A stretch of 64,000 nucleotides of DNA from Dryocosmus kuriphilus (Eukaryota > Arthropoda > Insecta > Hymenoptera > Cynipidae): contig CM076190.1 of NCBI GenBank assembly GCA_038277395.1, positions 127,130,197 through 127,194,196 on the forward strand, in the 5' to 3' direction. This document shows, piece after piece, positions 10,316 to 21,713 of the stretch (within the stretch, counting starts at the first letter, position 1; each line of letters opens with the position of its first letter). Made by a program: the position numbers and the translations under genes. Under the pieces are notes generated by a model, which saw only the letters and a program-made list of their open reading frames with translations, did no database searches and was not told the origin of the DNA.

Positions 10316-12830
10316 TACTGAGAAACGAAGGAGAGAAATGTAAGAGAGGATGGTGGGATGTGGAGTGCAGAGAGAGCAAAGTAAAGATTAAAGAATGTGT
10401 TAGAAAATGGAGGAGAGGGGAAATAAAGAAAGAAGACTACAACAAGAGGAAAAAAGAACATGAGAAAACGTTAAGAAAAAAGAAGCAAAGGGAGAAAGAA
10501 AGGTACATGGAAGAGGTGGAGAAAGCGGTTAAGGAAGGGAGAAAATGGGAAGTGATTAATAGGGAAAGAGGAAGAAAGAGGGGCATAAACGATGAAATAA
10601 AAATGACAGAGTGGACAGAATACTTTAAGGGACTGCTAGGAGGTGTGGGAAATAGGGTGCGGGGAGAAGGGAGGAAGGTAGTTGCAGAGGATGGGGACAG
10701 AGGAAACGTGATTAGTAGGGAGTAGATAAATGGAGCAATCGTAAGATTGAAAGGAAACAAGGCAACAGGAGAGGATGGCATCGAGAACGAAGCACTGAAA
10801 TATGGTGGGGAAAGGGTAAGAGAAGAGATGTGGAGGATATGTAATAAGGTATGGCAAGGAGAAGGTTGGCCAGAAGAATGGCGGACAGGGGTGGTAGTAC
10901 CAGTGATTAAGAAAGGAGAGGAAAAAAATGTGCAAGACTATAAAGGGGTTACAATCATGTCAGTGGGTTACAAAGTTTACGCAAAGGTGCTTAGGAAAAG
11001 GCTGGAAAGGCAGGTCGAAGAAAGGGGAAGCATACCGCACAACCAAACAGGCTTTAGAAAAGGAATGGGGACAGCAGACAACATTTATGTGCTTAACTAT
11101 TTAGCGAACAGGAACTTAGGTCAGAAGAAAGGAAAACTGGTCGCACTTTTTGTAGATTTGAAAGCGGCGTTTGACTCAGTCAACAGAAGGTTGCTATGGA
11201 AGGCCTTAAAAGAGAGAGGAATAGAAGAAAGTCTAGTAGAAAGGATAAAAGAGATATTTATAGAAACTAGGATGAAGGTAAGAATAGGGAAAAAGAAGGG
11301 AGAGGAGTTTTGGACGGGAAGAAGTCTAAGGCAGGGATGTCCACTAAGCCCATTACTATTTAGTATTCTACTAGCAGATTTAGAGGAGAAATTGGCAAGG
11401 AAAAGAAAAGGGGGAACGAAATTGGAAAATGGCAAGCTATATTCGCTAGCATACGCGGATGATATAGTATTCATAGCAGATGATGAAAGAGGGATGAGTC
11501 TAATGATGAGAATATTTGAAGAATATGTGAGAGAGAAAGACTTAATAGTGAATGTGAAGAAAACTAAGATGATGTGTTTTAGAAAAAGGAGGTGTAGAAT
11601 AGATTATGAATGGAAGATGTATGGCAAAGTAGTAGAATTGGTAGAAGAATTTTGTTACCTTGGGTACTGGTTCGAAACAAGAGGAAGGAATGAGCTGCAG
11701 GTAAGGAAGAGATTGGAGTGTGGAAGTAAGGTAATGGGCCAAGTATGGGGCATGGGGAAGAGAAGATTCAAGGATGATTGGAGAATGAGAGTATGGATGT
11801 TTGATGTTTTAGTGTGGTCAGTGGTGAGTTATGGAATGAAAGTTTGGGGATGGAAGGAATATAAGAGAGTGGAAAGAATGCATGAAAGATTTTTGAGATG
11901 GTTCATGGGGGTGGGATGGAGCTGCCCAGGTTATATGTTGAGGGAAGAGATAGGCCGAGAAAAAATCGTAATAAGGCAGCTGAAAAGGGCTTGGAATTTT
12001 GAAGAAAAACGAAGGAGGGGAGAAGGAAGAAAGATCGATCGCACAAGCGTGTGCAAGGGAGATAGAAGACAAAGAGAGAAGGGGGAACATGGGCAGGTCG
12101 AAATGGGAAGAAGAAAGGTACGCAAGGAGGAGAGAATGGAGTATGAACGGGGAAAATAGAGATTGGCAAGGAATAGAGAACGATATTTTGGCGAGACAAA
12201 GGGAGGAAAGATGGACAAAAATCGTGAACTCAAGGTACAATAGTTGGTATAATATGGTAAAGTGGGAAGGAGAGCCAGAATATTTGAAGAAGTTAAAGAA
12301 GGAGAGTAAATGGAACAAAATGATGAGATTTAGAATGGGAGAGGGAGTAAGAGTGAGTAGGTACTGGATAAACGAGGAGGAGAATCGATGTAGAATATGT
12401 GGGTATGAGCAAGAATCGTGGGTGCATGTGTTGGAAAGGTGTGCAGGTGATGAAGAGGAAGGGAAAAGTGTGGAAAAGAGAGTGAAAGAGATTTTGAATG
12501 GGAATGGACAGGGAGAGGGATGGATGAAGAATTTGGAAAAGTTAAGAGAAAGAAAAGGTCTCATGATATAAGTAAAAGTATAAAGTAGAGTCGAGAAAGA
12601 AAAGATCAATGATAGATTGGTAAATGCAAGAGGAAACGAAAGTCCTGGTCTCGATCGCTAGCGTAGAAATATAAGAGTAGATAATAAGAAAGATTGTATA
12701 TATTAGCAATAAGATAGCGATAAGGTATGATATAAGGAATTGAATGTATAGATACTTGGAATGGTTTGGTGAAGACTCTTAAACCCGTAAAAGGGAGAGA
12801 GTATAAATAAAATTGACTAAATAAACATTG
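10316..12830 (+). mobile_element. 5'-truncated L1-like LINE inserted in a host exon
   Basis: The insert begins just after the left direct repeat and ends in a 3' UTR carrying CTCTTAAACCCGTAAAAGGG, a block also found at the 3' end of the related element at 57493-59442. It lacks ORF1 and the endonuclease but keeps the reverse transcriptase and C-terminus. There is no poly(A) tail; the end is AATAAACATTGA. It lies antisense to the interrupted gene. Confidence 0.85.
10360..12571 (+). pseudogene. LINE ORF2: reverse transcriptase and C-terminal zinc knuckle
   Basis: Reverse-transcriptase blocks in order: GNKATGEDGIENEALKYGG, WPEEWR, NQTGFRKGMGTADNIY, LFVDLKAAFDSVNRR (block A), LRQGCPLSPLLFSI, AYADDIVFIAD (catalytic DD) and a KTKMMCFRK block. 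The C-terminus carries CRIC-x8-H-x4-C (CRICGYEQESWVHVLERC). A TAG at 10723-10725 and a frame change near 12000-12160 (the frame moves to the one open from 11999) disable it. The endonuclease is absent because of 5' truncation. Codons are AG-rich (AAA, GAA, AGG, GGA), unlike the host sequence. Confidence 0.88.
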
Positions 12831-12932
12831 ACCTTGTTCCTGGAGAATTTGGATACCGCGAGTTGTATCCCGGACTATTATTAAGGGGCAAATTAGAGTT
12901 ATAATTTCCACGTCCTTCATATCCTCCAGGTC
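12827..12932. repeat. Right copy of the ~105-bp direct repeat
   Basis: Matches 10211-10315 across its whole length with about six differences. It begins at the LINE 3' end (TTGAC) and continues into the uninterrupted part of the exon. Confidence 0.75.
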
Positions 12933-13574
12933 CATCATTATATCTATTTCTTCCATTCATATTTCCATTCATATTATCATTTCCATAACCTTGATTTCCC
13001 ATCATTCCTCCTCCCATCATTCCTTGCATCATCAGAGGCACAGTGTAGGAATCATCATCGACAACATACTCGTCATTTGAGAAGCAGTGTCTCCGCCTGC
13101 TGCCGGCGCTGCTGCCGGCGCTGTTCCATCGGTCGCTATCGCAGCACTCATTTTTGCAGAGATTTCTGAAAAATAAAGAAACAAAAAAATTGGTAGAATA
13201 TATAGAGGTACCGTAAACTGGGGCTAAGCGGCGCATATTTGGGGAATTTTTCAGCTCAAGGAAATTGATTTATGGGGGTTTTCTCTTTTTTCGGGCAAAA
13301 AAATCTTTTTTCTTTTTTCATCAATCACATCTAAAACTCATGTCGAATACGTGGCTAAAAGCATTTTTTGTAATTCAACGTCATTATAAAGTTATAGGCG
13401 TGTTTACTATTCGCATATTTTTATATTTTCATGACGGATATTTTAGTGCAAAATGGATGGAAAAGGATTAAGAATTTTCAGAGTGTTTTCTGACAGAAGC
13501 AAAAAAGCGCAAGTTTGCGTTATGGTACACAGGCTTTGCCGAATAATAGTGAATAAAATTATTTTCGTGTATTA

Positions 13575-13800
13575 CGTTCTCGAACTTTCAAACGCGTTTT
13601 TCTCAAAACAGCATTTTTCGAAACGTTACACATGATATCTCAAAAATTTTTCAACCGATTTTGCTGTAATTTTGCACACATCTTCTGTACACGTCTTGTT
13701 TTCGTATGAACTAGAATAATTAAGATATCTTTGACAGTTTCTTTTTATTATAACTGAAAGTGTCGAAGAAAGTGACGAAAAATGGATTTTTTTTCAAAAC
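13575..13800. repeat. Dispersed repeat fragment
   Basis: The block around AACGCGTTTTTCTCAAAAC followed by GCATTTT recurs near 43797-43830, with similar AT-rich text after it. No ends or coding capacity are visible. The sequence just upstream (from ACCGTAAACTGGGGCTAAG at 13209) may be part of the same dispersed element. Confidence 0.4.
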
Positions 13801-14239
13801 TTTACGAAAAATGCAATTTTTTATATTGTTATTAGGTTCTAGTTATAGCTACACATCCACAGACTTAAGTACCCTTTAAACATTAATAAATATGATATAA
13901 AAGTTTTAACATAGTGTGTTTTCGTGGTTCCCTAAATAAAATTCCTAAGAAACAACCAAAAAAACAGCATTAAAAGGAAAAGACCCCTTGAGTAAACCTC
14001 AACTATTATTACTCACATTATTATAATTAGTCTAGTCATTAGGTATTTTTAGGTCGAAATATCTGTAGTCAGCACAAAAAAAACATACTTTGACTTTTCT
14101 TCAGATATGATAAAATGATTCTTCTGCAATTTCTGGAACACTAACTGGTAAATTTTTAAAATGTTGCTATACATATAATGTTCTGATTATCTCATCCCTT
14201 AGGAGAACCTATTATACATATTTTCATACTGGAGCTGAA

Positions 14240-15205
14240 GGTTTTATTATTACATTCTCATCTCAATGAGGAGGTATTAGTTTCGTGTGAAAACTGACTT
14301 TCGTAGATTTCATGAAATCTCGACATTTCGTGACCCCTGAATCCGTACAAACATGTTTTACGTTGGTGTCTGTTTGTCGTCGTGTCGTTATTGTTGTTGT
14401 CTGTTAGCACGATAATTTTCGAAGGACTAATCAGATTGAGTTGCGCTTTGGCACACTTCTTTAGGGCCTAAAAAGAAAGGACAATATCGTTATCCCGCGG
14501 TTTTTAATCAACGGTTCTGCTTTTATCTATCATAAATTCTTTCTAAAAATCAAAGATTCAAATTTCCCGCCAAACTATGCAAGCTATGAAAAAAATGATA
14601 ATGAACAAAGTTTATTCACCTTAAGAAGGTCTACAAATTTTCTTTTCATCATTTTTTTGAAAAGACGCATAGTTTTTTTTGAGTTATTCGTGGAATATGT
14701 TATTAAATATAAAGAAATCCACTTTGCAGCAAAATTATGCGAGATACGAAAAATTATTAAGAAGCAGAATTGTTCACCTTGGAAAGGCGCACAGATTTGC
14801 TTTAAACCATTTTTTGATCCAACGTATGGTTTTTGGATGAAACGTATAATAGTTTTTTTTAATGAAGGAAAGCATTATTAAAAAGTTAATAAAAAGTTAT
14901 TAAAAGTTATTGAAAAATCTGCCTTCTACTCAGGCGCATTTTCATCACGTTCCTCGCACTTGGCACTCGATTAAAGTGTTTCAAAATCGTGAATTTTGAA
15001 ATTTTTTACATAGTTTGGCTGAAAATGCAAATTTTATTATTACATTCTTATCTCAATGAGGATGTATTAGTTTTATGCGAAAACTGAGTTTCGCGGATGT
15101 CGTGAAATCTCAATGTTTCGTGGACCCTTGAATCCGAAAAAACATGTTTTACGTTGTTGTCTGTCTATCGTCGTTGTTGTCTTTGTTGTCGTTGTCGTCC
15201 AGACT
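14240..15205 (-). repeat. Composite repeat, minus-oriented, one unit plus a truncated second
   Basis: The conserved end (ATTACATTCTCATCTCAATG, 14247 onward), a GTTGTTGTC tract, the ACTAATC...TTTGGCACAC block, body units with TTCCCGCC at 14564-14571, and an end module at 14925-14965 are all reversed relative to the copies at 61953-64000. A second conserved end starts near 15040 and stops at about 15205. Confidence 0.75.
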
Positions 15206-15538
15206 ATATTGTAAGCAAAGATCGGAACGACCCGACGGCTACATAATGTGAGAAGCAAAAAAAAAGGATATTTTACGGCTTGAACTCATTTTCGTCTTAT
15301 TTTCATCTCCTTAATTTAAGAGATAATTGTGTAGGTGGCGAGCACTTGCGTGCGCAAGATATATTTATTATTAATTTAGCAGTAATAACCCAATAATCAC
15401 AACACATACCGCGGATGGGAGGGTGCTCATCCTGAGTTTAATAACCCTCGAAATAAACCATATATCTTAATTAACTTTCTCAAACCCGCTCTCTTTTCAA
15501 TTCGTCAATATAGATAGCGCTGCGGGCGTTCGCTTTGC
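15206..15538. other. Unassigned sequence between repeats
   Basis: No gene is recognised. The last seven bases (GCTTTGC, 15532-15538) are the left target duplication of the following MITE. Confidence 0.4.
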
Positions 15539-16176
15539 TAGGGTACTAAATTAGGTGGGAATATGCAACCGACATTTTGTGTCTTAGAAGCATTCGCGGG
15601 AAATGCTTGCGATATACACATGTGATTATTTGTGCTAAATGAGAACTAAAAGTGGTACAAAATGCATGGTTTACAGCTCTACGTTGAAAATACAGTACCA
15701 AAGATAGATTTTTTCTATATTGTTTCTCTCTAAATGACCCATAAAGGTTTTAAAATGTGTATAAACTCTTAGCAATAGAAGTTTGGAAATCAACTTTTAA
15801 TTTGAGATTATGTTAGGAACGTATGAATTATTTATCATCAAAGTAACTTAATTTAATTACCTGAAGTGCAGCTTTTATGAAATCGAGTTATTTGATTGCT
15901 CTAGAGCAGTTTTCGAGAAAATTAAAAAGATATAAGTTTGAAGTGAAAAGTGAGGTTAGAAGCTCATTTATCTGTTTATATATCTCACACGAAAGTTTAT
16001 ATTTAAGGTATAGTAATGAAGAAAACAATTTATATAAAAGATACATAATGTTTGTTTGCAAAGAATAGTTCAATTTATTAGTTTTGTTACAATTATTTTT
16101 AATGCTTTACCCTTTTTTAAATTCGCGGGGACCCAAAATGGCGGCCTTGCATATTCCCACCTAATTTAGTACCCTA
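15539..16176. mobile_element. 638-bp hAT-like MITE with perfect 30-bp inverted ends
   Basis: TAGGGTACTAAATTAGGTGG plus ten further bases (15539-15568) is perfectly inverted at 16147-16176. GCTTTGC is duplicated on both sides (15532-15538 and 16177-16183). The TAGGG start and the duplication of about 7-8 bases suit hAT-type MITEs. There is no transposase; short AT-rich frames near 15877-16073 on both strands are incidental. Perfect ends suggest recent movement. Confidence 0.88.
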
Positions 16177-16317
16177 GCTTTGCAGTTGCGCCACACATTC
16201 ACATAATTTCTGTCGACACTCTCGCATGCGCATTGCTTACGTTCGGCAATGTTTTTCTTCTGCCGTTTCTACGGTTGGTACTTTCTTATACTATTTTACA
16301 TACGTCCAATTTAAATT

Positions 16318-19300
16318 ATGAGTGACATTCGACAGTATTTCACAAGAAACTCAGAGTACTAGTAACAAAGATCAGCCTCATGACGGTTTGTACATTATTC
16401 GAAATTATTAATTACATGGAAATTGGCAATATTTACACATTTAAAAAATAACCTTTTGTTTCACTTTCCAACGTTAATTTTCATTGCAATTTTTTTATAG
16501 ATAAGTCTAAGGCTAATCGTATTCAGCCTGTCATTGATCACGTCGATCATGATAACGAAAAATTACAAAATGGCGAGCACATAAATGATAGTATTGCTTC
16601 TCAGCAATCTCAACGAAATGCACAAGAATTATACACGAAAGCTTCTCCTAACGCTCTCAACGCATCATCATCACCGGCAATAACACAGCAAACTACAGTT
16701 ATGATGAGTTCTAGATCTACAGCTCTACTTTCATACTTTCGCAGTAGCAACATTTTTCAGCAACATTTTGTCAAATACAAATGCCGTGTATTATATCCTG
16801 CCTTGGTCAAGCACAACTCACAGAATAACAAACCGCCACCCATTACGACTGACTTAAGCACAAGATTTAGAGACGATATTGTCACTGGCCACCTTAAAAG
16901 TGAAATACACAAGGAATATTCCAAAGCGTATCAACACTCTAACTTAAATTTATCTGATATATTAACACAAACTCCTATGGGGCAGTTGATAAGCCAAGCA
17001 AACAGTGTATTAGCAAATAAAATTGGGAAGCTATTTGTTTATGCTTACGGAAGTGCTAAAAAATTGACATTGTCAGCTAATACCTTTCCGGCAAGAGTCG
17101 TGATAGGTACATTTGCTGAAAATTTTGATTTTGATAAGGTTAATGCAGGAGATAACTATAACATGGATTTCCGATATCTCAATCCAACTGCTTTCAAGAA
17201 ACTCTTGGAAATTATTGTAGAATATGACAGGCACAGATTTACTGAAATGGTGAACTCTGCGTTAGACATTTCATTACGCTGCGATGGATCAGTTGATAAG
17301 ACCCAGATTGAGAACATTTACACAATGGCTAAGATTATTTCAAATACTGGTTGTGCAGAGCTCATTAATGCACTTATAAATGGATGTGAAAGCACAATTG
17401 GGTCTATGACAACTATTGTAAAGATATATCATCCCTGGTCACTGATGGAGCTTTGGTTAATACCCCAGTAGAAATCAACTACCGATCCAGTACTGGCACA
17501 ATACAGCCTGCCGGACTGCCAGTACTGTCTGGCGGTACTGGGCCATTACCAAGCAAGTACTGGCTTCTAATGCTTGGCGGCACTGGCGTGCCAGTACTGG
17601 CACAGTACTGACTGAGAGTACTGGGACAGTACTGCCAAACCACTGGCACGTTAAAATGCCGACCCTGTCGAGTTTGTCTTATTATTAATCAGATCTGCAT
17701 CCGGAAAACTTGTAAGGACCTTGCTTGTTTTGTAACGCTTGAAACGATGAGTACCCTAAGAAGGAATTTATTGCGGCACTGATCAGGTTATTTTTTGGCA
17801 CCCTAATAAGAATGCAGATCCTTCGTAGGGCCTCATCATTTCCCTATCAGTTATATTTTCTTAATTTTAATGTAAAATTGAAAGATAGAGATAAAAACAA
17901 AAATTAGTTTTAATTTTATATAATATCCTTCAGCTTAAAAGGTTAAAAGAATGTCGAAAAAGTGGATTAACCAAGAAAAGGAGTCGAGAGAGTTGTCCGA
18001 GCCAGAGCTCGAGAACCAACTATGCTTAACCAGTCGAGCATGCCTCTTATATCGACGGAACACGTGTTCTCACTTGCGGGAGATCGATTTCGTGTCAGCC
18101 ACCTATCGTGAACGACTGGTACCTCGCTCCTTCGTGCGGATGCTCTCTGTCATCCCAGTTCCTGTAGGTACCTGAACAGGGTCGTAAAAAGGGCTCGTGT
18201 CCGGGCACCATATTTTTAAGAAGGGTATCCTGATCCGGTTCGTATGTGACCCTGACCCCAAAAAATATTTTTCTTAAAGTAAGTTTTTGCATCACTGGCC
18301 CAGTACTGGCTCGATCGTGCAGCCAACCGTTTGCCAGTACTGGGTGAACTACCGGCTGTCTGTACTGGTTGGCAGTACTGCTCCAGTACTGTGCCGGAGG
18401 TGAACTCCGGCACACTACCGCCATTTCTATCTGGGACAGGCGAAAAAAAAATGGTCTATGGGCTCTTTTTGGATTGGTCAAGCTTACCACCGCTACTCAA
18501 AATTTGGTGTGCAGTTCACAGGTAATTTAAGTGTTTATTTTTTTATCAGAAAGTTATTGGAATATTTATTGAAGCTTTTTAAATAATGAAATAAAAACTT
18601 TGGAAATTTAAAGATCAGAATTAGCATGGAAAACTACTACGAAGAATGTTCTTGAAGTGAGAAACATTTTAGTGAAATGTCCTCGATTTCATCTTTTTTT
18701 CACATAAGTGGATTACGTACAAAAGAATTGATAGTAGCTATTCTAAGATCGTGGAAAGTTTTAACACAATATTTTCAGTCAAAGATAAATATCGAAACTG
18801 AAGCTCAAGGTTTTTTTATTTCTCTAACTAATAAAGATAATTTATATTTATTAGCGCTCATAGCAGATGTATTAGGTTTATATGCAAGGTACCAGAAAAA
18901 AAATATATCAAATTTGTAAAAGACTCAAAACTTTAGAAACTACACCTCTTGCAGGTGGCTGGGTGGCAGCTTTGAATAGTCAAATTGAAAATGATAATCA
19001 TGTATTCATGCTAAAAGAAATCGAATTAAAAGCTCCTAAACGCCGCTCAATTAATCGTAATTTATACGTGACAGAAAAAAGAGATGTGAATGCTATAAGC
19101 ATTAAGTTACTTGAATCCTTGATTAATTATACAGAACAACATTTTCATCAAAACGAAAATACTGTAAATACACTCAAAAAATTTACAAATTCTGATTAAT
19201 CGTTAAAAATGAATGATTTACATGATTGCATTGCTCGAGATCTCGACTTGAAAGAATTAAGTATGGAATACGATGAAATCATTCAACTTGAGTTGCACGA

Positions 19301-19722
19301 GAAATTAATTGATCTACCGCTCACAGCTGCCTGTAGTGAATAAATTATTATTGAAGCTGAAAACTTATCCAAACCTCGCGACAATTTTTTCAAGAATTGT
19401 TGCTGCGAAACCTCATAGCGCTGACGTTGAACGTGTAATCAGTTGCGACCACATATTGAAATCGAGTAACCGATCATCGTTGCTGATCGAAACTGAAAAT
19501 TTGTACTTATATATTTATTTCAACACGCCAGCTCTAAGCTTGTGGAATCCAAGACCAGCTATTGTGAAATGGTTAGAAAAGAAAGAGAGGCGAATGAAAG
19601 ATTTCCCGAAAGTTAAAGAGCAACAATGGTTCAAAGTTATCTTTTATGCTTCATCTCCTATGCTCAAACCAAACGAAAATAAGGATGTGCAAGAGCCTTC
19701 TCTTAAAAAACGTTTCTTTTAA
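16318..19722 (+). pseudogene. hAT transposase gene (KIAA1586/ZMYM-like type), broken
   Basis: Exon 1 (16318-16385) starts MSDIRQYFTRNS, typical of this group, and needs a one-base correction before its donor. Exon 2 (16501 on, acceptor TTTTTTATAG) joins as DKSKANRIQPV. It includes SLRCDGSVDKTQIENIY and then SLVTDGALVNT, after a frame change near 17420. A 972-bp element (17464-18435) interrupts it. The gene resumes as GEK.NGLWAL and PPLLKIWCAVHR, then LSSISSFFHISGLRTKEL (18680s), then frames from 18882 and 19309. The last carries the hAT dimerisation region (AAKPHSADVERVISCDHIL...IVKWLEKKERR). There are several frameshifts and stops, so it is inactive. No terminal inverted repeats of this element were identified. 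Confidence 0.85.
17464..18435. mobile_element. 972-bp CCC-ended TIR element nested in the hAT gene
   Basis: The left end CCCAGTAGAAAT matches the reversed right end CCCAGATAGAAAT. AC flanks both sides (17462-17463 and 18436-18437). Removing the element and one AC restores GTTAATACAGGCGAA, read V-N-T-G-E, the expected transposase frame. Both ends carry the palindrome-cored word AGTACTG (at least eleven copies), mostly as CCAGTACTGG. The core contains a GC-richer stretch of unknown origin (about 17950-18290) with no recognisable coding. Non-autonomous. Confidence 0.85.
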
Positions 19723-19844
19723 AGTTTCTAATTAAAATTTAGTTGATTTTTTAAATATTAATATAGTATAAGTAATATAAAAAAACAATGATTTCATATG
19801 GTCATTTGAAAACAGTGATACAAATAGTCATTTAAAAATTAATA

Positions 19845-21460
19845 TAAAAAAAATCTGCCCGCTTCGCGGGCACATTCTCATTGCGCGCTTCGCGCGAAGT
19901 TTGAGCGCGACTGATGGCACTCGCGTTTCGCGCTCGATACGTTATTTGCGGCAGTCGCGCTCCGCGCTCGGCCGCGCTTCGCGCGAAGTATGAGCGCGCC
20001 TAGGGCGCGCGTCTGATGGCACTCGCGCTTCGCGCTCGATAGGTTGTTTACCTCGCGCTACGCGCTCGGTGTTTATGGATCGTATAAACCTTTAAATTAA
20101 AGATCAAACCATGGATCAGTGTAATTTAGTAATTTTTGTAATTTTTATCTTAATCTTTCAAACCACCTACTTTTTTGTAATGAAATTATTAAATTAAAAT
20201 TTTATTAAAAATTACAAAAGAAATTTTTTTACTTAAGGCTCTATCGACCTTAAGGAATACATTCTCATCATGACACTCGCGCTTCGCGCTCGACACCTAA
20301 TTTTCTTCCATTGTAGATTGGTTAATTTTTTGTTGTAATTTTACAAATTTTCACAATGCAGGATATCAATTCTTAAAAGTGAAATGATGAAACTTATAAA
20401 TAAATTTTGTAGTTTTTTTAAGGTAAACGATTCTACTAATTAATATCTCCTCATACCTTGCATAGCTTTGCGGCAAAGTGGATATCTTTATATTTAATAA
20501 TATATTTCACGAATAACTCAAAAACTATGCGAGTTTACAAAAAAAAATAATATAGAGCATTTTCTAGACCTTTTTGAGGTGAATAACTTTGATAATAAAC
20601 ATTTCTTTGATATCTTGCACAGTTTGGCGAGAAATTTGAATTTTTGATTTTTTAATAGCGTTTTCTAGGCTAAAACGAAAATCGTGCGTTTTATCAAAAA
20701 ATGCTTTTTACAAAATTTGTAGATCTTTTTGAGCTAAAGAACTTTGTTTTGTATCATTTTTTTGTATCTTGCATATTTTGGCGGGAAATCACAGTTCTTT
20801 ATTTTTAATAACGTTTTCTCGATTAAAAAAAAAAACGGTTAAGACAAAATTTGTAGATTTTTTTAAGATAAACAATTTGAGTTATATACATATTTTGCGT
20901 ATCTTGCATAGTTTAGCCCCAAAATGGATTTGTTCGATTTTATGAAAACCGTTTTTGATGGATAAAACCATTTTCATGGATTAAAACCAAAACGGTGCAT
21001 TTTATCAAAAAATGGTTACAGCAAAATTTGTAGATCTTTCGAAGGTAAACAAATTTGTTCATTACCATTTTTTTCATATCTTAAATATTTTGGCGGGAAA
21101 CCACAGTTTTTTAGTTTTAATAACGTTTTCTCGATTAAATCAAAAACCGTGGATTTTATCAAAAAACGGTTAAGACACAATTTGTAGATCTTTTTAAGCT
21201 GAACAATTTTACTTTCTTATATTTTATTTGTATCTCGCATAGTTTAGCTGGAAAATGGATTTCTTTATTTTGTAAAAACCGTTTTTGATAAATAAAACCA
21301 TAACTGTTGGTCAAAAATCGCTGGTGAACGAACTCGCCCTTACTTTTTGCACTTTAAAGAAGTGTGCCAAAGCGCAATCCAATCCGATGAGTCTTTCGAA
21401 AGTCATCGTGTACACAGACTGCACCTACTACTACTACTACTACTACTACCCGATTACTAC
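19845..21460 (+). repeat. Composite repeat, plus-oriented, left part
   Basis: Starts with AAATCTGCCCGCTTCGCGGG, then CACATTCTCAT and GC palindromes such as GCGCGCTTCGCGCG and CTCGCGCTTCGCGCTCGAT (19857-20300). The body has units of about 150 bp marked by TTTGTAGATCTTTTT, a GTATCTTGCATA-like word and TTTGGCGGGAAA (GGCGGGAA exactly at 20780 and 21092). It then has CCAAAGCGCAATCCAATCCG and a (CTA)n tract at 21424-21450, where the R1-clade LINE interrupts it. Its conserved end is found beyond the LINE at 25068-25198. Confidence 0.8.
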
Positions 21461-21470
21461 TACGGCTACC

Positions 21471-21713
21471 CGATGCTTCCGCTGTCTTGGGTATGGACAC
21501 CGGGCGGGTGGATGCAAGGCCACTGACCGAAGTGGAATCTGTTGGAGATGCGGTAAGGGGGGGCACATGGCCAACAAGTGCACCAACGAACCAAAGTGCT
21601 ACCTGTGTGAAGAACGGAAGGAGGGAGAGAGCACCGACCATGTCCCTGGGTCGAGGAGATGCGCAGCATACCTAGCAGCGCAGGGCGCTGCCAAGAGGGA
21701 AAAATGGCAGTGA
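21471..21713 (+). pseudogene. R1-like ORF1, C-terminal zinc-knuckle remnant
   Basis: This keeps only the last part of ORF1, the nucleic-acid-binding chaperone-like protein of R1-group LINEs. Two perfect CCHC knuckles are visible, CFRCLGYGHRAGGC and CWRCGKGGHMANKC, then CYLCEERKEG, a partial third. The reading frame upstream runs into the CTA repeat (Tyr repeats), which is target DNA and not protein. It stops at TGA 21711-21713, overlapping the ORF2 ATG at 21704 by ten bases in another frame. Confidence 0.82.

Larger units (their letters stand above)
9464..13165 (-). pseudogene. Gly/Asn/Met-rich host gene split by a LINE
   Basis: A minus-strand exon begins after a clean acceptor (TTTATTTTTCAG, AG at 13167-13166). 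It encodes SNDEYVVDDDSYTVPLMMQ, a GMMGGGMMG stretch, NMNGNMNGRNRY and GNYNSNLP-type residues, and is broken by an opposite-strand LINE at 10316-12830. Past the LINE it continues as MSNSGFGSIRN, Pro/Ser/Tyr repeats (RPTTYSSP twice) and GGAGGATH, then a donor GTAAGT at 10031. A 484-bp intron leads to a last exon (9547-9464) reading SPTGGVKHHHKAGG...GGIRLRG and stop, in phase. A second frame of the first exon also opens with an ATG at 13151 (MSAAIATDGTAPAAAPAAGG), so the true N-terminus is unsettled. No known domain is recognised; function unknown. It is probably inactivated here, unless the LINE is spliced out. Confidence 0.6.

Noticed and set aside
11818..12609. Long minus-strand frame of 263 codons across the LINE
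   Set aside because: It is antisense to reverse transcriptase ORF2 and rich in Ser/Phe/Leu/Pro because the sense strand is AG-rich.
19845..20080. Dense GC palindromes resembling bacterial REP sequences, possible contamination
   Set aside because: The same module recurs at many sites embedded in eukaryotic repeats and AT-rich DNA, in both orientations, with conserved partners; it is part of a resident repeat.
21285..21470. Upstream extension of the zinc-knuckle protein through a run of tyrosines
   Set aside because: The tyrosines are the CTA target microsatellite and the part before it is composite repeat; the LINE starts at about 21461.
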